The notes under the pieces are model-generated. The model made no database searches, had not been told where the DNA came from, and saw only the letters and a program-made list of their open reading frames with translations. From assembly GCA_012512545.1 (NCBI GenBank), contig JAAZDZ010000205.1, positions 1-21,188 of the forward strand: 21,188 bases of DNA. Direction: 5' to 3'. Below, one piece after another: positions 8,378-18,041 of the stretch; the stretch's first letter is position 1, and every line of letters begins with the position of its first letter. The DNA is from Alcaligenaceae bacterium (GTDB lineage Bacteria; Pseudomonadota; Gammaproteobacteria; Burkholderiales; Burkholderiaceae_B). The translations under genes and the position numbers were made by a program.

Positions 8378-9184
8378 CATCACCAATTTGCAGTCAGGCC
8401 GTACCGCCAGTCGGAAAGTAATCTGCTGATAACTCAGGCGGCCTTCTGCGGGATGATGGAAATCGCGCACGCCGCCTGCGCGGTCTACCACGGTATGACG
8501 TGTCCACCAATGGGCGAAGACCGGGCTTTCGCGCTGCAGTTGCTGTATCAGTTCGCTGACATCGGCATCGCCCGCATGGGCGGCGACATCGGCCCGGAAT
8601 TCGGCCACGACGCGGCTGGCGCGTTCTTCCCAGTCAACAACCAGGGAACGGGCGGCAGGGTCCAGAAAGATATAGCGCAGCAGGTTGGGCTTGTCATCGC
8701 GCTGCGGCCAGCCATCGAATAGATACAGAAAGGGCTGATTCCAGGACATCACATTCCAGCAGCGGTCCAGTATGTAGGCCGCCGCCGTAATGCTGTGTAC
8801 GCAGTCGGCCAGCACGGACGGCAGGGAATCATCGTCGGCGCTGCCGTGTTCGGGGTCGGTGCAGTCGGCCAGTTCAAACAGGTAGTGGCGCTCGGCCCGC
8901 TGCAGCCGCAGCACCGATGCCAGCCGCGCCAGCACGGCGGGCGACACTGTTACCGGACGGCCCTGCTCTATCCAGGTATACCAGGTGGTGCTGATGTCGC
9001 ACAGCTGGGCGACTTCTTCGCGGCGCAGGCCCGGCGTGCGCCGCCGTGTGCCCGCAGGCAGGCCCACCATCTCGGGCTGGACCCGCGCCCGGGCGCTGCG
9101 CAGGAAATCTCCCATGGCCTTGCGCCGCGCAGCATCCGGCGCGGGCGTTTGCCCTGTACCGGAACCGGATGCCTGGCTCACCAT
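8366..9184 (-). CDS. XRE-family transcriptional regulator with MmyB-like ligand-binding domain
   Basis: A 272-residue cytoplasmic DNA-binding regulator. The helix-turn-helix domain covers about residues 24-105, with the family hallmark RRTPGLRREEVAQLCDISTTWYTW split across helices 2-3, followed by LEQGRPV-like IEQGRPVTVSPAVL. The C-terminal half (about 115-272) is the PAS-like MmyB ligand-binding domain: AYILDRCWNVMSWNQPFLYLF, NLLRYIFLDPAARSLVVDWE and FAHWWTRHTV. Structural work on MmyB showed a fatty-acyl ligand; the ligand here is unknown. Such regulators often sit beside the oxidoreductase gene they control, but here none is present. The gene starts only 23 bp after the metH stop and ends 43 bp before DUF3460, so it may be read with metH. 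The ATG at 9184 has no strong Shine-Dalgarno. Confidence 0.9.
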   Translation of the reverse strand: MVSQASGSGTGQTPAPDAARRKAMGDFLRSARARVQPEMVGLPAGTRRRTPGLRREEVAQLCDISTTWYTWIEQGRPVTVSPAVLARLASVLRLQRAERHYLFELADCTDPEHGSADDDSLPSVLADCVHSITAAAYILDRCWNVMSWNQPFLYLFDGWPQRDDKPNLLRYIFLDPAARSLVVDWEERASRVVAEFRADVAAHAGDADVSELIQQLQRESPVFAHWWTRHTVVDRAGGVRDFHHPAEGRLSYQQITFRLAVRPDCKLVMLLP

Positions 9185-9207
9185 GGCGTCTGCCCTGTGG
9201 TCGGCTG

Positions 9208-12200
9208 CTAGCGCAACACGCTTGCCAGAGTGCGCCGCACGTCGTCTTCATCGCGCCCGCTGCGCTGGATGTAATCCTGCAACTGGTCGGCGTCGATATT
9301 GCCGATATTGAAATACTGCGACAGCGGGTGGCTGATGTAGAAACCGGACACACTGGATGCCGGGTACATGGCATAGCTGTCAGTCAGCTTCATGCCGATT
9401 TCCTCGGGCATCATGACGCGGAACATATCTTCCTTGACGATGTGTTCCGGGCAAGCCGGATAGCCCGGCGCGGGCCGGATGCCCTGGTATTTTTCGGCGA
9501 TCAGCGCTTCGTTGTCGAGATCTTCAGCGGCCACATACCCCCACAGATCGCGCCGCACCCGCGCATGCAGGCATTCGGCAAAACCTTCGGCGAAGCGGTC
9601 GCCCAGCGCCTTGAGCATGATGGAGGAGTAATCGTCGCCGGCATCCAGGAAACGCTGGTCGTGTTCCTCGATGCCCAGGCCGCCTGTCACGGCAAACATG
9701 CCGATGTAGTCGGCCACGCCGCTTTCCTTGGGCGCGATGTAATCCGCAGGGGATTTGTAATCAATCCCTTCGCGTTTTTCCTGTTGCTGGCGCAGGTTGC
9801 GCCAGGTGAACAGCACTTCAGAGCGGCTGTCATCGGTGTAGATTTCAATGTCTTCGTGGTTCACCGTATTGGCCGGGTAGAAGGCCACCACGCCGCTGGC
9901 GGTCAGCCAACGCCCGTCGATGATTTTCTTCAGCATGACCTGGGCGTCAGCAAACAGTTTGCGCGCCTGCTCACCCACGACTTTATCGTCCAGAATGGCG
10001 GGGTATTGGCCAAACAGGCTCCAGGTCTGGAAGAATGGCGTCCAGTCGATGAAGCGGGCCACTTCCGCCAGATCGTAGTTCTTGAATTCGCGCCGCCCGA
10101 TGAACTTGGGGCGCGGCGGCGTATAACTGCTCCAGTCGATGGCGGGGCGCCCCTTGCGGGCCTCTTCCAGGCTGACCAGCCGGGTTTTCGGGCGGTTGGC
10201 ATGGCGCTCGCGCACTTTCTCGTATTCAGCGGAAAGTTCCTGCAGATAATCTTCGGATTGATCCGACATCAGCGATGTCGCCACGCCCACCGAACGGCTG
10301 GCATCCGGCACATAAATGACCGGGCCTTCGTAATTCGGGGCGATTTTCACTGCCGTATGCACTTTGCTGGTGGTGGCGCCACCGATCAGCAGCGGCATTT
10401 TGCGCTCGCGGAAGTAGTCGTCGCGCTGCATTTCAGACGCCACATAGGCCATTTCCTCAAGGCTGGGCGTGATCAGGCCCGAAAGCCCTACCATATCGGC
10501 GTTCTCTTCCTTGGCCTTGGCCAGGATTTCAGAAGCCGGAACCATGACCCCCATGTTCACGACCTCGAAATTGTTGCACTGCAACACCACTGTGACGATG
10601 TTTTTGCCGATGTCGTGTACATCGCCCTTCACCGTGGCGATCACAATGCGGCCTTTGGAACGGACATCGCCGCCCGCCGCCTCGATCTGGCGCTTTTCTT
10701 CTTCGATGAAGGGAATCAGGTGCGCCACGGCCTGCTTCATGACGCGGGCCGACTTCACCACCTGGGGCAGAAACATCTTGCCTGCGCCGAAGAGGTCGCC
10801 CACCACATTCATGCCATCCATGAGCGGGCCTTCAATCACCTGAATGGGACGACCGCCCGCATCGGCGATCTTCTGGCGGACTTCTTCAGTGTCTTCGACG
10901 ATGAAATTCGTCATGCCATGCACCAGCGCATGGCTGATGCGCTCCTCCACGGTGGCTTCGCGCCAGGTAAGGTCTTCTTCCTTGCGCGCGCCGCTGCCCT
11001 TGATGGTTTCGGCCAGTTCCACCAGGCGTTCCGTGGGCGTGCGCTCATCGGCCGGGTCGGTCTTGCCCAGCGGTTCGGGGCGATCCAGCACCACGTCTTC
11101 CACCATGTCGCGCAGCGTTTTGTCGAGATCGTCATACACCGCCAGTTGCCCGGCGTTGACGATGCCCATGGTGAGCCCCTGGCGGATGGAGTAATACAGA
11201 AAAACCGCGTGAATGGCTTCGCGCATGGCATCATTGCCACGGAAGGAGAAGCTGACGTTGGAAATACCGCCCGACACCCGGGCGTGCGGCAGATTCCGGG
11301 TGATCCAGCCGGTGGCTTCGATGAAATCGACCGCATAGTGGTTGTGTTCTTCAATGCCGGTGGCAATGGCGAATACGTTGGGGTCGAAAATGATGTCTTC
11401 CGGCGGGAAACCCACCACATCCACCAGAATGCGGTAGGCGCGCTCACAGATTTCCTTGCGGCGCTCCAGGCTGTCGGCCTGGCCTTGTTCATCGAACGCC
11501 ATGACCACCGCCGCCGCGCCATATTTGCGGCACAACCTGGCATGTTCGATAAAGGCTTCCTCGCCTTCCTTCATGGAAATCGAGTTCACCACGGCCTTGC
11601 CCTGCACACAGCGCAGGCCCTGTTCGATCACTTCCCACTTGGAACTGTCGATCATGATGGGCACGCGGGAGATATCCGGCTCGGAGGCAATCAGATTCAG
11701 GAAGCGCCGCATGCAGGCGGCCGAATCCAGCATGGCCTCATCCATGTTGATGTCGATGATCTGGGCGCCGTTTTCCACCTGCTGGCGGGCCACCTGCAGG
11801 GCTTCCTCGTATTTCTCTTCGCGAATCAGGCGCAGAAACATCTTGCTGCCGGTAACGTTGGTGCGCTCGCCCACGTTCACAAACAGGGATTCTTCATCAA
11901 TATTGAGCGCTTCCAGGCCGGACAAGCGTGTTTTGACGGGAATTTCCGGCACTTCGCGCGGCGCCACGCCTTTGAGTTTTTCTGCAATGGCGCGAACGTG
12001 ATCCGGCGTCGTGCCGCAGCAGCCGCCCGCCACGTTGACCAGGCCGGAACGCGCAAACTCTTCCAGCAGGGCAGAGGTTTCTGCGGGGCCTTCGTCAAAG
12101 CCGGTCTCTGCCATGGGGTTGGGCAGACCCGCATTGGGATAGACACAGACCCAGGTATCACAGATTTTGGAAAGCTCGGCAATGTAGGGCCGCATCAGCG

Positions 12201-12981
12201 CCGCGCCCAGTGCGCAGTTCAGGCCGATGGTGACGGGCTTGGCGTGGCGCACAGAGTTCCAGAAAGCCTCGACGGTCTGGCCGGAAAGAATGCGGCCGGA
12301 AGCATCGGTTACAGTGCCCGACACCATGACGGGCAGGCGGACGCCACGTTCTTCAAATACGGTTTCCACCGCGAAAATGGCGGCCTTGGCATTCAGCGTA
12401 TCGAAAATGGTTTCGATCAGAACAAGATCAACTCCGCCATCCAGCAGGCCGTTGAGCTGTTCCGTGTAAGCATCGCGCAACTGTTCAAAAGTGACGTTAC
12501 GCGCGCCCGGATCGTTGACGTCGGGTGAAATGGAGGCCGTGCGCGGCTGCGGCCCGAGCACGCCTGCCACAAAGCGCGGCCATTCCGGGGTGCTGACGGC
12601 ATCAGCCGCCGCCCGCGCGATTTTGGCCGACTCCAGGTTGAGCTCGTAGGCGATTTCGGCCAGGTCGTAATCAGACTGGGCAATCGCCGTGGCGCCAAAT
12701 GTGTTGGTGCTGATGACGTCGGCGCCTGCTTCCAGGTACTGCGCGTGAATCTCGGCGATGATATGGGGCTGCACCAGGGAAATCAGTTCGTTGTTTCCCT
12801 TGACATCACGGCTGTGCTCAGCAAAGCGTCCGCCCCGGAAATCCTCTTCCGTCAGCTTGTAGCGCTGAATCATGGTTCCCATGGCGCCATCCAGAATCAG
12901 GATGCGCTGGCCAAGCTGACGCACGAACTCAGCACCATGCGTGTACGAGGAAATCGGATAAGGCAATGCGGGATAATTCAC
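9208..12981 (-). CDS. metH: Cobalamin-dependent methionine synthase
   Basis: A 1257-residue cytoplasmic enzyme transferring methyl from 5-methyltetrahydrofolate to homocysteine through methylcobalamin. The homocysteine domain (about 1-335) has zinc ligands Cys256 (LNCALG) and Cys321-Cys322 (GGCCGT). The pterin-binding domain (about 350-620) includes [11 protein letters not shown]. The cobalamin domain (about 660-905) has [10 protein letters not shown], with His789 as the lower axial cobalt ligand. The C-terminal reactivation domain (about 925-1257) has the AdoMet motif [13 protein letters not shown]. coli MetH is 1227 residues. The start is taken as GTG at 12981 (VNYPALPYP), because the promoter at 13067-13095 lies downstream of the earlier in-frame ATG at 13101, and the region further upstream overlaps cobC. 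No cobalamin riboswitch is seen in its leader. It directly follows the cob genes that supply its cofactor. Confidence 0.96.
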   Translation of the reverse strand: MNYPALPYPISSYTHGAEFVRQLGQRILILDGAMGTMIQRYKLTEEDFRGGRFAEHSRDVKGNNELISLVQPHIIAEIHAQYLEAGADVISTNTFGATAIAQSDYDLAEIAYELNLESAKIARAAADAVSTPEWPRFVAGVLGPQPRTASISPDVNDPGARNVTFEQLRDAYTEQLNGLLDGGVDLVLIETIFDTLNAKAAIFAVETVFEERGVRLPVMVSGTVTDASGRILSGQTVEAFWNSVRHAKPVTIGLNCALGAALMRPYIAELSKICDTWVCVYPNAGLPNPMAETGFDEGPAETSALLEEFARSGLVNVAGGCCGTTPDHVRAIAEKLKGVAPREVPEIPVKTRLSGLEALNIDEESLFVNVGERTNVTGSKMFLRLIREEKYEEALQVARQQVENGAQIIDINMDEAMLDSAACMRRFLNLIASEPDISRVPIMIDSSKWEVIEQGLRCVQGKAVVNSISMKEGEEAFIEHARLCRKYGAAAVVMAFDEQGQADSLERRKEICERAYRILVDVVGFPPEDIIFDPNVFAIATGIEEHNHYAVDFIEATGWITRNLPHARVSGGISNVSFSFRGNDAMREAIHAVFLYYSIRQGLTMGIVNAGQLAVYDDLDKTLRDMVEDVVLDRPEPLGKTDPADERTPTERLVELAETIKGSGARKEEDLTWREATVEERISHALVHGMTNFIVEDTEEVRQKIADAGGRPIQVIEGPLMDGMNVVGDLFGAGKMFLPQVVKSARVMKQAVAHLIPFIEEEKRQIEAAGGDVRSKGRIVIATVKGDVHDIGKNIVTVVLQCNNFEVVNMGVMVPASEILAKAKEENADMVGLSGLITPSLEEMAYVASEMQRDDYFRERKMPLLIGGATTSKVHTAVKIAPNYEGPVIYVPDASRSVGVATSLMSDQSEDYLQELSAEYEKVRERHANRPKTRLVSLEEARKGRPAIDWSSYTPPRPKFIGRREFKNYDLAEVARFIDWTPFFQTWSLFGQYPAILDDKVVGEQARKLFADAQVMLKKIIDGRWLTASGVVAFYPANTVNHEDIEIYTDDSRSEVLFTWRNLRQQQEKREGIDYKSPADYIAPKESGVADYIGMFAVTGGLGIEEHDQRFLDAGDDYSSIMLKALGDRFAEGFAECLHARVRRDLWGYVAAEDLDNEALIAEKYQGIRPAPGYPACPEHIVKEDMFRVMMPEEIGMKLTDSYAMYPASSVSGFYISHPLSQYFNIGNIDADQLQDYIQRSGRDEDDVRRTLASVLR

Positions 12982-13066
12982 TGAACTGGATCCAGAGCCT
13001 GCGCGCCGCCAGTCAAGAAACCTCTGAACCCGGCGCACCAGACGTTGACGTTTGAAATAAAGCGAT

Positions 13067-13095
13067 ATTGTATCCCCGCTGCCTCTTGCAGTCAG
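13067..13095 (-). promoter_or_regulatory. Sigma70-like promoter of metH
   Basis: On the minus strand CTGACT (13095-13090) and TACAAT (13072-13067) are separated by exactly 17 nt and match the -35 and -10 consensus at 4 of 6 and 5 of 6 bases. Transcription would start near 13060, giving a leader of about 80 nt before the metH GTG. The leader contains a perfect palindrome CTGGATCCAG at 12986-12995, of unknown meaning. The site lies just after the cobC stop, so metH can be expressed apart from the cob genes. Confidence 0.6.
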
Positions 13096-13121
13096 ACGCA
13101 TTTCCCCTGCGAGCGTAAGGG

Positions 13122-13685
13122 TTATCTGCTGAGCGGCAGAACGAAGAGTTCGCCATGACCGATGCGCAGAGTGGAACGGGCGGCTGCCAGCGCGGCCTCC
13201 TCGACGGAGGCGCGCCCCTGGGCCGCCAGCAGCAGTCGTATAGTGCCAGCGTGGCAAACGACGCAGGCGTCCCGCCCTTGCGCGGCTATCTCGTCCCGGA
13301 AACTCAGCACGCGATGCGCCATCTCCAGCACGTTCTCTCCCCGGCCAGGCCGATAACCAATCAAATCAGCCACCCAGGCATCGACTTCGCTGCGGGGAAT
13401 CCGCGCCCACTCCCGTTGTTCCCATTGGCCGAAGTCCATTTCCCGCAAACGCGCGTCCAGCTGCGGCGGCGCAACGCCCCAACTTTCCGCCAGCCGCCGC
13501 GCAAAATCCGCGCAACGGCTCAAAGGACTGGAATACAGCGGCAAGCCAACAGGCAATCCGGTATTCGCCAGCAGCTTGGCCAGACAGGCTTCACGTTCAT
13601 CCTCACTGACAGGAACATCTGCGCTTCCGTAACAGACATCCGTATAGGCCAGTGTGACAGGATGGCGGACCAGATACAGACGCAT
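13122..13685 (-). CDS. cobC: Histidine phosphatase family protein, probable alpha-ribazole-phosphate phosphatase CobC
   Basis: A 187-residue phosphatase of the phosphoglycerate-mutase-like fold, expected to remove the phosphate from alpha-ribazole phosphate or adenosylcobalamin phosphate late in cobalamin assembly. The catalytic pocket is visible: Arg7-His8 (LVRHP), Arg57 (SSPLSRC), Glu82 ([10 protein letters not shown]) and His145 (CHAG). The RHG motif reads RHP; I recall this with the VCYGSADV segment as common in betaproteobacterial CobC proteins. The start is ATG at 13685, 5 bp after the cobS stop, and it is the last gene of cobT-cobS-cobC. The general histidine-phosphatase family is certain; the CobC role rests on sequence style plus context. 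Confidence 0.85.
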   Translation of the reverse strand: MRLYLVRHPVTLAYTDVCYGSADVPVSEDEREACLAKLLANTGLPVGLPLYSSPLSRCADFARRLAESWGVAPPQLDARLREMDFGQWEQREWARIPRSEVDAWVADLIGYRPGRGENVLEMAHRVLSFRDEIAAQGRDACVVCHAGTIRLLLAAQGRASVEEAALAAARSTLRIGHGELFVLPLSR

Positions 13686-13690
13686 GACAG

Positions 13691-14512
13691 CTAAGCTCCG
13701 CTGACGGCGCCCTGGGCAAAAGCCAGCGCGCCAAGATAGAAACCGGCTTCCGACAATTGCTGCACCGCCCCCAGGCAGTCACCGGTATAGCCACCAACAC
13801 GCCGGGCAAACAAACGAGCCAGCCATGCCGCAGCCAGGGCAGCCAGCAGCAGCCCGGCTCCCAGCGCCCGCCAGGGCAGCCCGCCGGATACGCCCACCAC
13901 CCATACAGCAGCCAGGGCAGTGGCGGCGGCAATGATGAATTCGCGGGCCGACATGCGGTGGCCCAGCGGCTTGGCCTTGCCTTCTTCCTTGGCGTAATCC
14001 ATATAACGGATGAGCGCTGCCGAACACAGCCTGGAAACCGTATGCCCGGCCAGCAGCGCTCCCGCCACCGCCGCAGTGCCCGGCAACCCCGCCAGCGCGG
14101 CGCACTTGATCGCCAGCAACAGCAGAATACCCACCGTGCCATAAGCGCCGATGCGCGAATCCTTCATGATTTCAAACACGCGTTCGCGCGTCAGGCCACC
14201 GCCAAAGCCGTCGCAGACATCGGCAAAGCCATCTTCATGAAACGCGCCGGTCAGATACACCGTCAGCGCTGTGGAAAGCAGCACGGCCACGGCCACCGGC
14301 CAGACTTGCGCGGCCAGCACATACACCAGGGCGCCCGCCCCCCCTACCAGCACGCCCACCAAAGGGTAGTAGCGCGTGCAGTGATTCAGCCATTCAGGAG
14401 CAAAGCCGACCCAGCGCGGCACTGGCACCCGGGTGAAAAACTGCAAGGCCGTGAAAAACAGCCGCAATTCATGTGTGGCTGCTGCGCGCCAGTCGCGGGG
14501 GTATTCAATCAT
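13691..14512 (-). CDS. cobS: Adenosylcobinamide-GDP ribazoletransferase (cobalamin synthase)
   Basis: A 273-residue integral membrane enzyme joining adenosylcobinamide-GDP to alpha-ribazole (phosphate) to form adenosylcobalamin (phosphate). The N-terminal signature is [16 protein letters not shown] (about 18-33). The acidic motif [19 protein letters not shown] (about 88-106) and [13 protein letters not shown] follow, along with about six hydrophobic helices, and [15 protein letters not shown] is near the C-terminus. Length is near the family norm (~250). The start is ATG at 14512 (MIEYPRDWR), overlapping the cobT stop by 8 bp, which implies translational coupling; the longer frame would lie inside cobT. 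The same enzyme is called CobV in Pseudomonas nomenclature. Confidence 0.95.
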   Translation of the reverse strand: MIEYPRDWRAAATHELRLFFTALQFFTRVPVPRWVGFAPEWLNHCTRYYPLVGVLVGGAGALVYVLAAQVWPVAVAVLLSTALTVYLTGAFHEDGFADVCDGFGGGLTRERVFEIMKDSRIGAYGTVGILLLLAIKCAALAGLPGTAAVAGALLAGHTVSRLCSAALIRYMDYAKEEGKAKPLGHRMSAREFIIAAATALAAVWVVGVSGGLPWRALGAGLLLAALAAAWLARLFARRVGGYTGDCLGAVQQLSEAGFYLGALAFAQGAVSGA

Positions 14513-15626
14513 GATGCGCGCTCTGCGGTTGCTCGCCCGCCGCCATGGCTGCTTGCCGCATGTCTTGATTGTCCTGCCCCCGGGCGATCTCGCCGCCCCG
14601 AACCCCGGCAGAATCAAAACTGGCCATATCGTTCAGGAAATCCACGGCAGCATGAACCAGCGGCAAGGCCAGCGCGCCGCCTGTGCCTTCTCCCAACCGC
14701 ATGCCCAGGTCGAGCAAAGGTTCGGCATCCAGGCATTCCAGCATGCGCGCATGGCCCCGCTCATTGGAACGATGCGCGAACACGCAGTAATCCAGAATGG
14801 CGGGCCGCAACCTGGCCGCAACCAGCAGCGCGCTGCCCACAATGAAACCATCTATCAGCAGCAGGCGCCGTTGCCCGGCAGCGCCCAGCATGGCTCCGGC
14901 CATCATGGCGATTTCATAGCCACCCAGCGTCGCCAGCACCTCCAAAGGCTGACGCGCATCAGCATGCCGCGCAATCGCGGCCCGCAGCACACTGTCCTTG
15001 CGTTGCACGCCCTTGAAATCCAGCCCTGTTCCCGCCCCTACGCAATCTTCGACCGGCACGCCCCCCAGGCAGTGCAAAATAGCCGCCGCTGCAGTGGTGT
15101 TCGCAATCCCCATTTCCCCAAATCCCAGCACATTGCCGGGCAGTTCCGCCACCAGATCCATGCCGCTTTGCACGGCGCGGCGGCATTCATCGGCAGTCAT
15201 GGCGGGCTCGCGCATGAAGTTGCGCGTTCCAGGGCCGATCTTGCGCGACAACAGGCCAGTACGCTGGCCGAAATCATGCTTCACCCCGGCATCCACCACA
15301 CGCAAGTCAATGCCATTGCGTCGGGCAAACACATTGATGGCCGCGCCCCCGGCAAGAAAATTTTCCACCATCTGCCAGGTGACTTCCTGGGGATAAGCCG
15401 ATACGCCTTCTTCGGCCACGCCGTGGTCTCCCGCAAACACCACAATGCACGGGTTGGAAACGACGGGGCGCACGCTGCCCTGAACCAGCCCCACCTGTTT
15501 CGCCAGCGCCTCCAGCCGCCCCAGACTGCCCTGCGGTTTGGTCTTGCCATCAATCGCCGCGTCCAGCGCAGCGGCAAGAGAAGAATCATGAATTGGGGAA
15601 ATATCGGGAAGCAGCAAGGGAATCAA
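14505..15626 (-). CDS. cobT: Nicotinate-nucleotide--dimethylbenzimidazole phosphoribosyltransferase
   Basis: A 373-residue cytoplasmic enzyme forming alpha-ribazole phosphate from nicotinate mononucleotide and a lower-ligand base such as dimethylbenzimidazole. Family motifs: [13 protein letters not shown] (30-42), [17 protein letters not shown] (63-79), [15 protein letters not shown] (168-182), and [14 protein letters not shown], where Glu313 matches the catalytic Glu317 recalled for the Salmonella enzyme. About 30 residues after the usual end (MASFDSAGV) form a polar extension rich in Gln and Ala. The start is a TTG (15626-15624), since no ATG or GTG lies in frame after the upstream stop and the alignment with known CobT leaves only a few residues before the domain. 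The Shine-Dalgarno is unclear. It is the first gene of cobT-cobS-cobC. Confidence 0.93.
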   Translation of the reverse strand: MIPLLLPDISPIHDSSLAAALDAAIDGKTKPQGSLGRLEALAKQVGLVQGSVRPVVSNPCIVVFAGDHGVAEEGVSAYPQEVTWQMVENFLAGGAAINVFARRNGIDLRVVDAGVKHDFGQRTGLLSRKIGPGTRNFMREPAMTADECRRAVQSGMDLVAELPGNVLGFGEMGIANTTAAAAILHCLGGVPVEDCVGAGTGLDFKGVQRKDSVLRAAIARHADARQPLEVLATLGGYEIAMMAGAMLGAAGQRRLLLIDGFIVGSALLVAARLRPAILDYCVFAHRSNERGHARMLECLDAEPLLDLGMRLGEGTGGALALPLVHAAVDFLNDMASFDSAGVRGGEIARGQDNQDMRQAAMAAGEQPQSAHHD

Positions 15627-15817
15627 CGCTTTTTCAATTGGCCAGGCGCATTTATGCAGCGCGTCGGCTCTTGGTTGTGGATAAGGAATATTTTCTTCAG
15701 GCGTCCTGATCTGGATATCGGCTTCATCTTGATTTCAGACAGTTCCGTGTGGTTTGGCGGTCGAGGATAAACCCCGACTGATCAGGCGGTTTCTGCGGGG
15801 GATTATAAGGGCCGGTG

Positions 15818-15823
15818 TATACT
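15818..15823 (+). promoter_or_regulatory. Candidate -10 element for the btuB riboswitch transcript
   Basis: TATACT lies about 17 nt before the first conserved riboswitch bases, which would place the transcription start near 15830. No convincing -35 box is present at the right distance. The rest of the cobT-riboswitch gap (15627-15817) shows no other clear element, and no second riboswitch reading toward cobT. Confidence 0.35.
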
Positions 15824-15839
15824 CGAAAACGTCGAAAAA

Positions 15840-16070
15840 GGTGCTTCCCGGCGTGGTCTGAACCCCGCCTGGAGGAAGTCAAACGGGAAACAGACGTCGT
15901 CATCGCCGCCAGAATCCACACAGTGGTTCAACAAGCCTGAAGCGCAAATACGCGCAGACTCTCGCGCGGCAAACTCAACAATGAACGACGGGATGTGCTG
16001 CCCCCGCAACGGTGTGCATGCAAGGCTGTTCCACACAGCCGCATGCCAGCCCGATACCGGCCTGGATCGC
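15840..16070 (+). promoter_or_regulatory. Cobalamin (B12) riboswitch upstream of btuB, with an enlarged internal insertion
   Basis: The conserved blocks of the cobalamin aptamer occur in order. GGTGC at 15840 begins a P2-type stem in which CTTCC and GGCG pair with CGCC and GGAAG (15844-15877). The core CAAACGGGAA is at 15880-15889, GCTGCCCCCGCAAC at 15997-16010, and the B12 box GCCCGATACCGGCC at about 16049-16062. It lies upstream of the B12 receptor gene in the same direction, as expected for B12-repressed uptake. The unusual point is the 107 nt between the second and third blocks, where about 20 nt is usual. That stretch has a 6-bp closing stem (CGTCGT 15895-15900 with ACGACG 15985-15990) and an inner GCGC hairpin (15942-15955). 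Boundaries are approximate. Confidence 0.88.
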
Positions 16071-16176
16071 CCCTGAACCCGCCACGCTCTCGTGCCCGGA
16101 CGGCCCACCGTCCATCACGCTGACGGGCGCCATACTCATGCTTACTTGATGTGCGGGGACGCACGTCTTCAAGGGA
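16066..16176 (+). promoter_or_regulatory. Probable expression platform of the btuB riboswitch
   Basis: Between the B12 box and the btuB start codon are two hairpins, GGACGG/CCGTCC (16098-16113) and GTGC/GCAC (16151-16164), with no T-run, which argues for translational and not transcriptional control. The Shine-Dalgarno AAGGGATC (16171-16178) could pair with GATCGCCCCT (16065-16074) next to the B12 box, with a small bulge. This is inference from pairing by eye. Confidence 0.4.
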
Positions 16177-16181
16177 TCTTC

Positions 16182-18029
16182 ATGCCTCTGCATCCATTGC
16201 GGCGCGCGATCGCCGTCGCCTTCTGTCTTTCTCCTCTCTCCGTATTCGCCCAGAACGCCGTTCCCCAACTGGACAACATCGTTGTGACAGCAAGCCGCAC
16301 CCCCCAGGAACTGGACGACGTGACCGGCGACATCACCGTTGTCAGCCGTGAAGAATTGCAACGCGCCGGCGGCGATAGCGTGGCTCAGATATTGTCCCGT
16401 CAACCGGGGGTACAGATTACGAATACCGGTGGGCCGCAAACCACGACCGGCGTCATGCTGCGTGGCGCCGAAACTCGACACACGCTGGTATTGGTAGACG
16501 GCGTGCGAATCAACAGCTCGTTTAACAGCGGCGTTAACTGGAATGCCATAGACCCCGCCGCGATTGAGCGTATTGAAATCCTGCGCGGTGCGGCCAGCAG
16601 CCTGTATGGTTCAGACGCCATTGGCGGCGTCATCAACATCATCACCCGCAAGGGTGAGCAAGACCGACCGTTCTCAGTCTGGGGCAATGTCGGTTTCGGC
16701 ACCCATGAGACCTTTAAAAGCTCTACCGGGTTCTCCGGCGCCGCGGCGGGTTGGGATTACTCGTTTTCTGCCAGCATGGCGGATAGCGGCGGCTTCAACG
16801 CCACCAACCGGAACAGCGACGCCTTCATCTATAACGATGATAAAGACGGCTACAGCCAGCACACCCTGGCCGGCTCGCTCGGCTATCGTTGGGCGGAAGG
16901 CCAGCATCTGGGGCTGAGCTTCTACAACGGCTATATTGATGGCGACTACGATAGCGGCCCTGGCACCGCCCCCACCCATACCTTGACACGCCAGCAGACT
17001 TATTCCCTCACAAGCACCAACGCCATCACGGCCAAATGGCAAAGCGTGCTGCGTCTCGGCCTGAGCAAAGAAACAAGCGAAAGCCGCTCTGCCTTTTGGG
17101 ATTCGATTTCAACGAGACTGCAACGCAGCTATAGCTGGCAAAATAACTTTCAGATCACCGACAACCACAAGGTTTCAGCATATGTGGAACGGCTGGAAGA
17201 GCGCCCTGCAGATTCCATTGGTGTAGACGTGAACAAACGCGACACCAACTCAGTGGGCGCGGTATATAGCGGCCGTTTTGGTCGCCACAGTCTGCAGGCC
17301 AGTGTACGCAATGACAACGTTAGCGGCTACGGCAATGAAGTGACTGGCGGCCTAGGCTACGACCTTGCCATTACTGACGCCTGGACGGTCGGCGTGGCCG
17401 GCAACACGGGATTCAAAACCCCTTCCATGCGTGATTTATATGGCCCGAAGGTTTTTAACCCCAACCCTGACCTCAAACCGGAAAAGTCCCGAAACATCGA
17501 GGTGCATGCTCAGTACCAGCAAGATGGGCTGAGCTTCGGCGCCACCCTCTACCAAAACAAAATTCGTGACTTGATCGCGCCGGATGGCAGACGTCTGGAA
17601 AATATTGAGCGCGCCACCCTACGCGGCGCCACGCTGACTGCAGCTTACGAGTGGGACAACACCACACTGCGGGCGACAGCAGACTTTCTTCATTCACGCA
17701 ATGACGAAACAAGGGAACGCTTGACTCTTCGTGCCCGACAACAATATCAAATCGCCGCCGAACATCGTATTGATGCCTTACGCTTGGGCGCCGAATATCA
17801 GTTCACCGGCAATCGCGAAGACACAGCCTATGATCCCGTCACTTTCGCTCCCTCCCGCACGCGACTCGGTGGCTACAGCTTGGTCAACCTGACCGCCGGC
17901 TACGACTTCAGCAGCAATGTTGGGGTGCAAGTACGCTGGAACAACGTGCTGGACAAGGATTACACCACGGCCTACGGCTACGAAACCCCGGGCTCCAACG
18001 TCTTCGTCAATTTGTCGATACGTATGTAA
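16182..18029 (+). CDS. btuB: TonB-dependent vitamin B12 outer-membrane receptor
   Basis: A 615-residue outer-membrane beta-barrel receptor importing cobalamin with TonB energy. The signal peptide covers residues 1-23 (hydrophobic 9-23, cleavage after VFA). A TonB box-like segment DNIVVTASRTP is at about 31-41. The plug domain includes DITVVSREELQRAG, LVLVDGVRINS and ILRGAASSLYGSDAIGGVIN. About 22 amphipathic strands follow. The C-terminus ends NLSIRM and lacks the usual final aromatic residue. Length matches BtuB (E. coli ~614). The start is ATG at 16182 with AAGGG 6 nt upstream; the frame is open further upstream but lies within the riboswitch region. The upstream riboswitch and following btuF make cobalamin by far the likeliest substrate. 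It is followed by btuF after 12 bp. Confidence 0.95.
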   Translation: MPLHPLRRAIAVAFCLSPLSVFAQNAVPQLDNIVVTASRTPQELDDVTGDITVVSREELQRAGGDSVAQILSRQPGVQITNTGGPQTTTGVMLRGAETRHTLVLVDGVRINSSFNSGVNWNAIDPAAIERIEILRGAASSLYGSDAIGGVINIITRKGEQDRPFSVWGNVGFGTHETFKSSTGFSGAAAGWDYSFSASMADSGGFNATNRNSDAFIYNDDKDGYSQHTLAGSLGYRWAEGQHLGLSFYNGYIDGDYDSGPGTAPTHTLTRQQTYSLTSTNAITAKWQSVLRLGLSKETSESRSAFWDSISTRLQRSYSWQNNFQITDNHKVSAYVERLEERPADSIGVDVNKRDTNSVGAVYSGRFGRHSLQASVRNDNVSGYGNEVTGGLGYDLAITDAWTVGVAGNTGFKTPSMRDLYGPKVFNPNPDLKPEKSRNIEVHAQYQQDGLSFGATLYQNKIRDLIAPDGRRLENIERATLRGATLTAAYEWDNTTLRATADFLHSRNDETRERLTLRARQQYQIAAEHRIDALRLGAEYQFTGNREDTAYDPVTFAPSRTRLGGYSLVNLTAGYDFSSNVGVQVRWNNVLDKDYTTAYGYETPGSNVFVNLSIRM

Positions 18030-18041
18030 GGCCGGGGCAAC

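Noticed and set aside
9046..12528. A 1160-codon open frame on the plus strand
   Set aside because: It lies antisense to metH, whose domains and catalytic residues are intact. The product is His/Gln/Arg-rich with no recognisable motif, a usual by-product of codon bias in G+C-rich genes.
12982..13121. Possible cobalamin riboswitch in front of metH
   Set aside because: No CCCGCAAC or B12-box sequence occurs on the minus strand there and the gap is too short; a simple promoter explains it.
12982..13257. N-terminal extension of metH by up to 92 codons
   Set aside because: It would overlap cobC and include the metH promoter; the extra residues do not resemble MetH, and the GTG at 12981 fits the family start.
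13122..13685. Substitution of the RHG motif by RHP in CobC as evidence of an inactive enzyme
   Set aside because: The catalytic Arg, both His, the second Arg and the Glu are present, and RHP is, from memory, common in betaproteobacterial CobC proteins.
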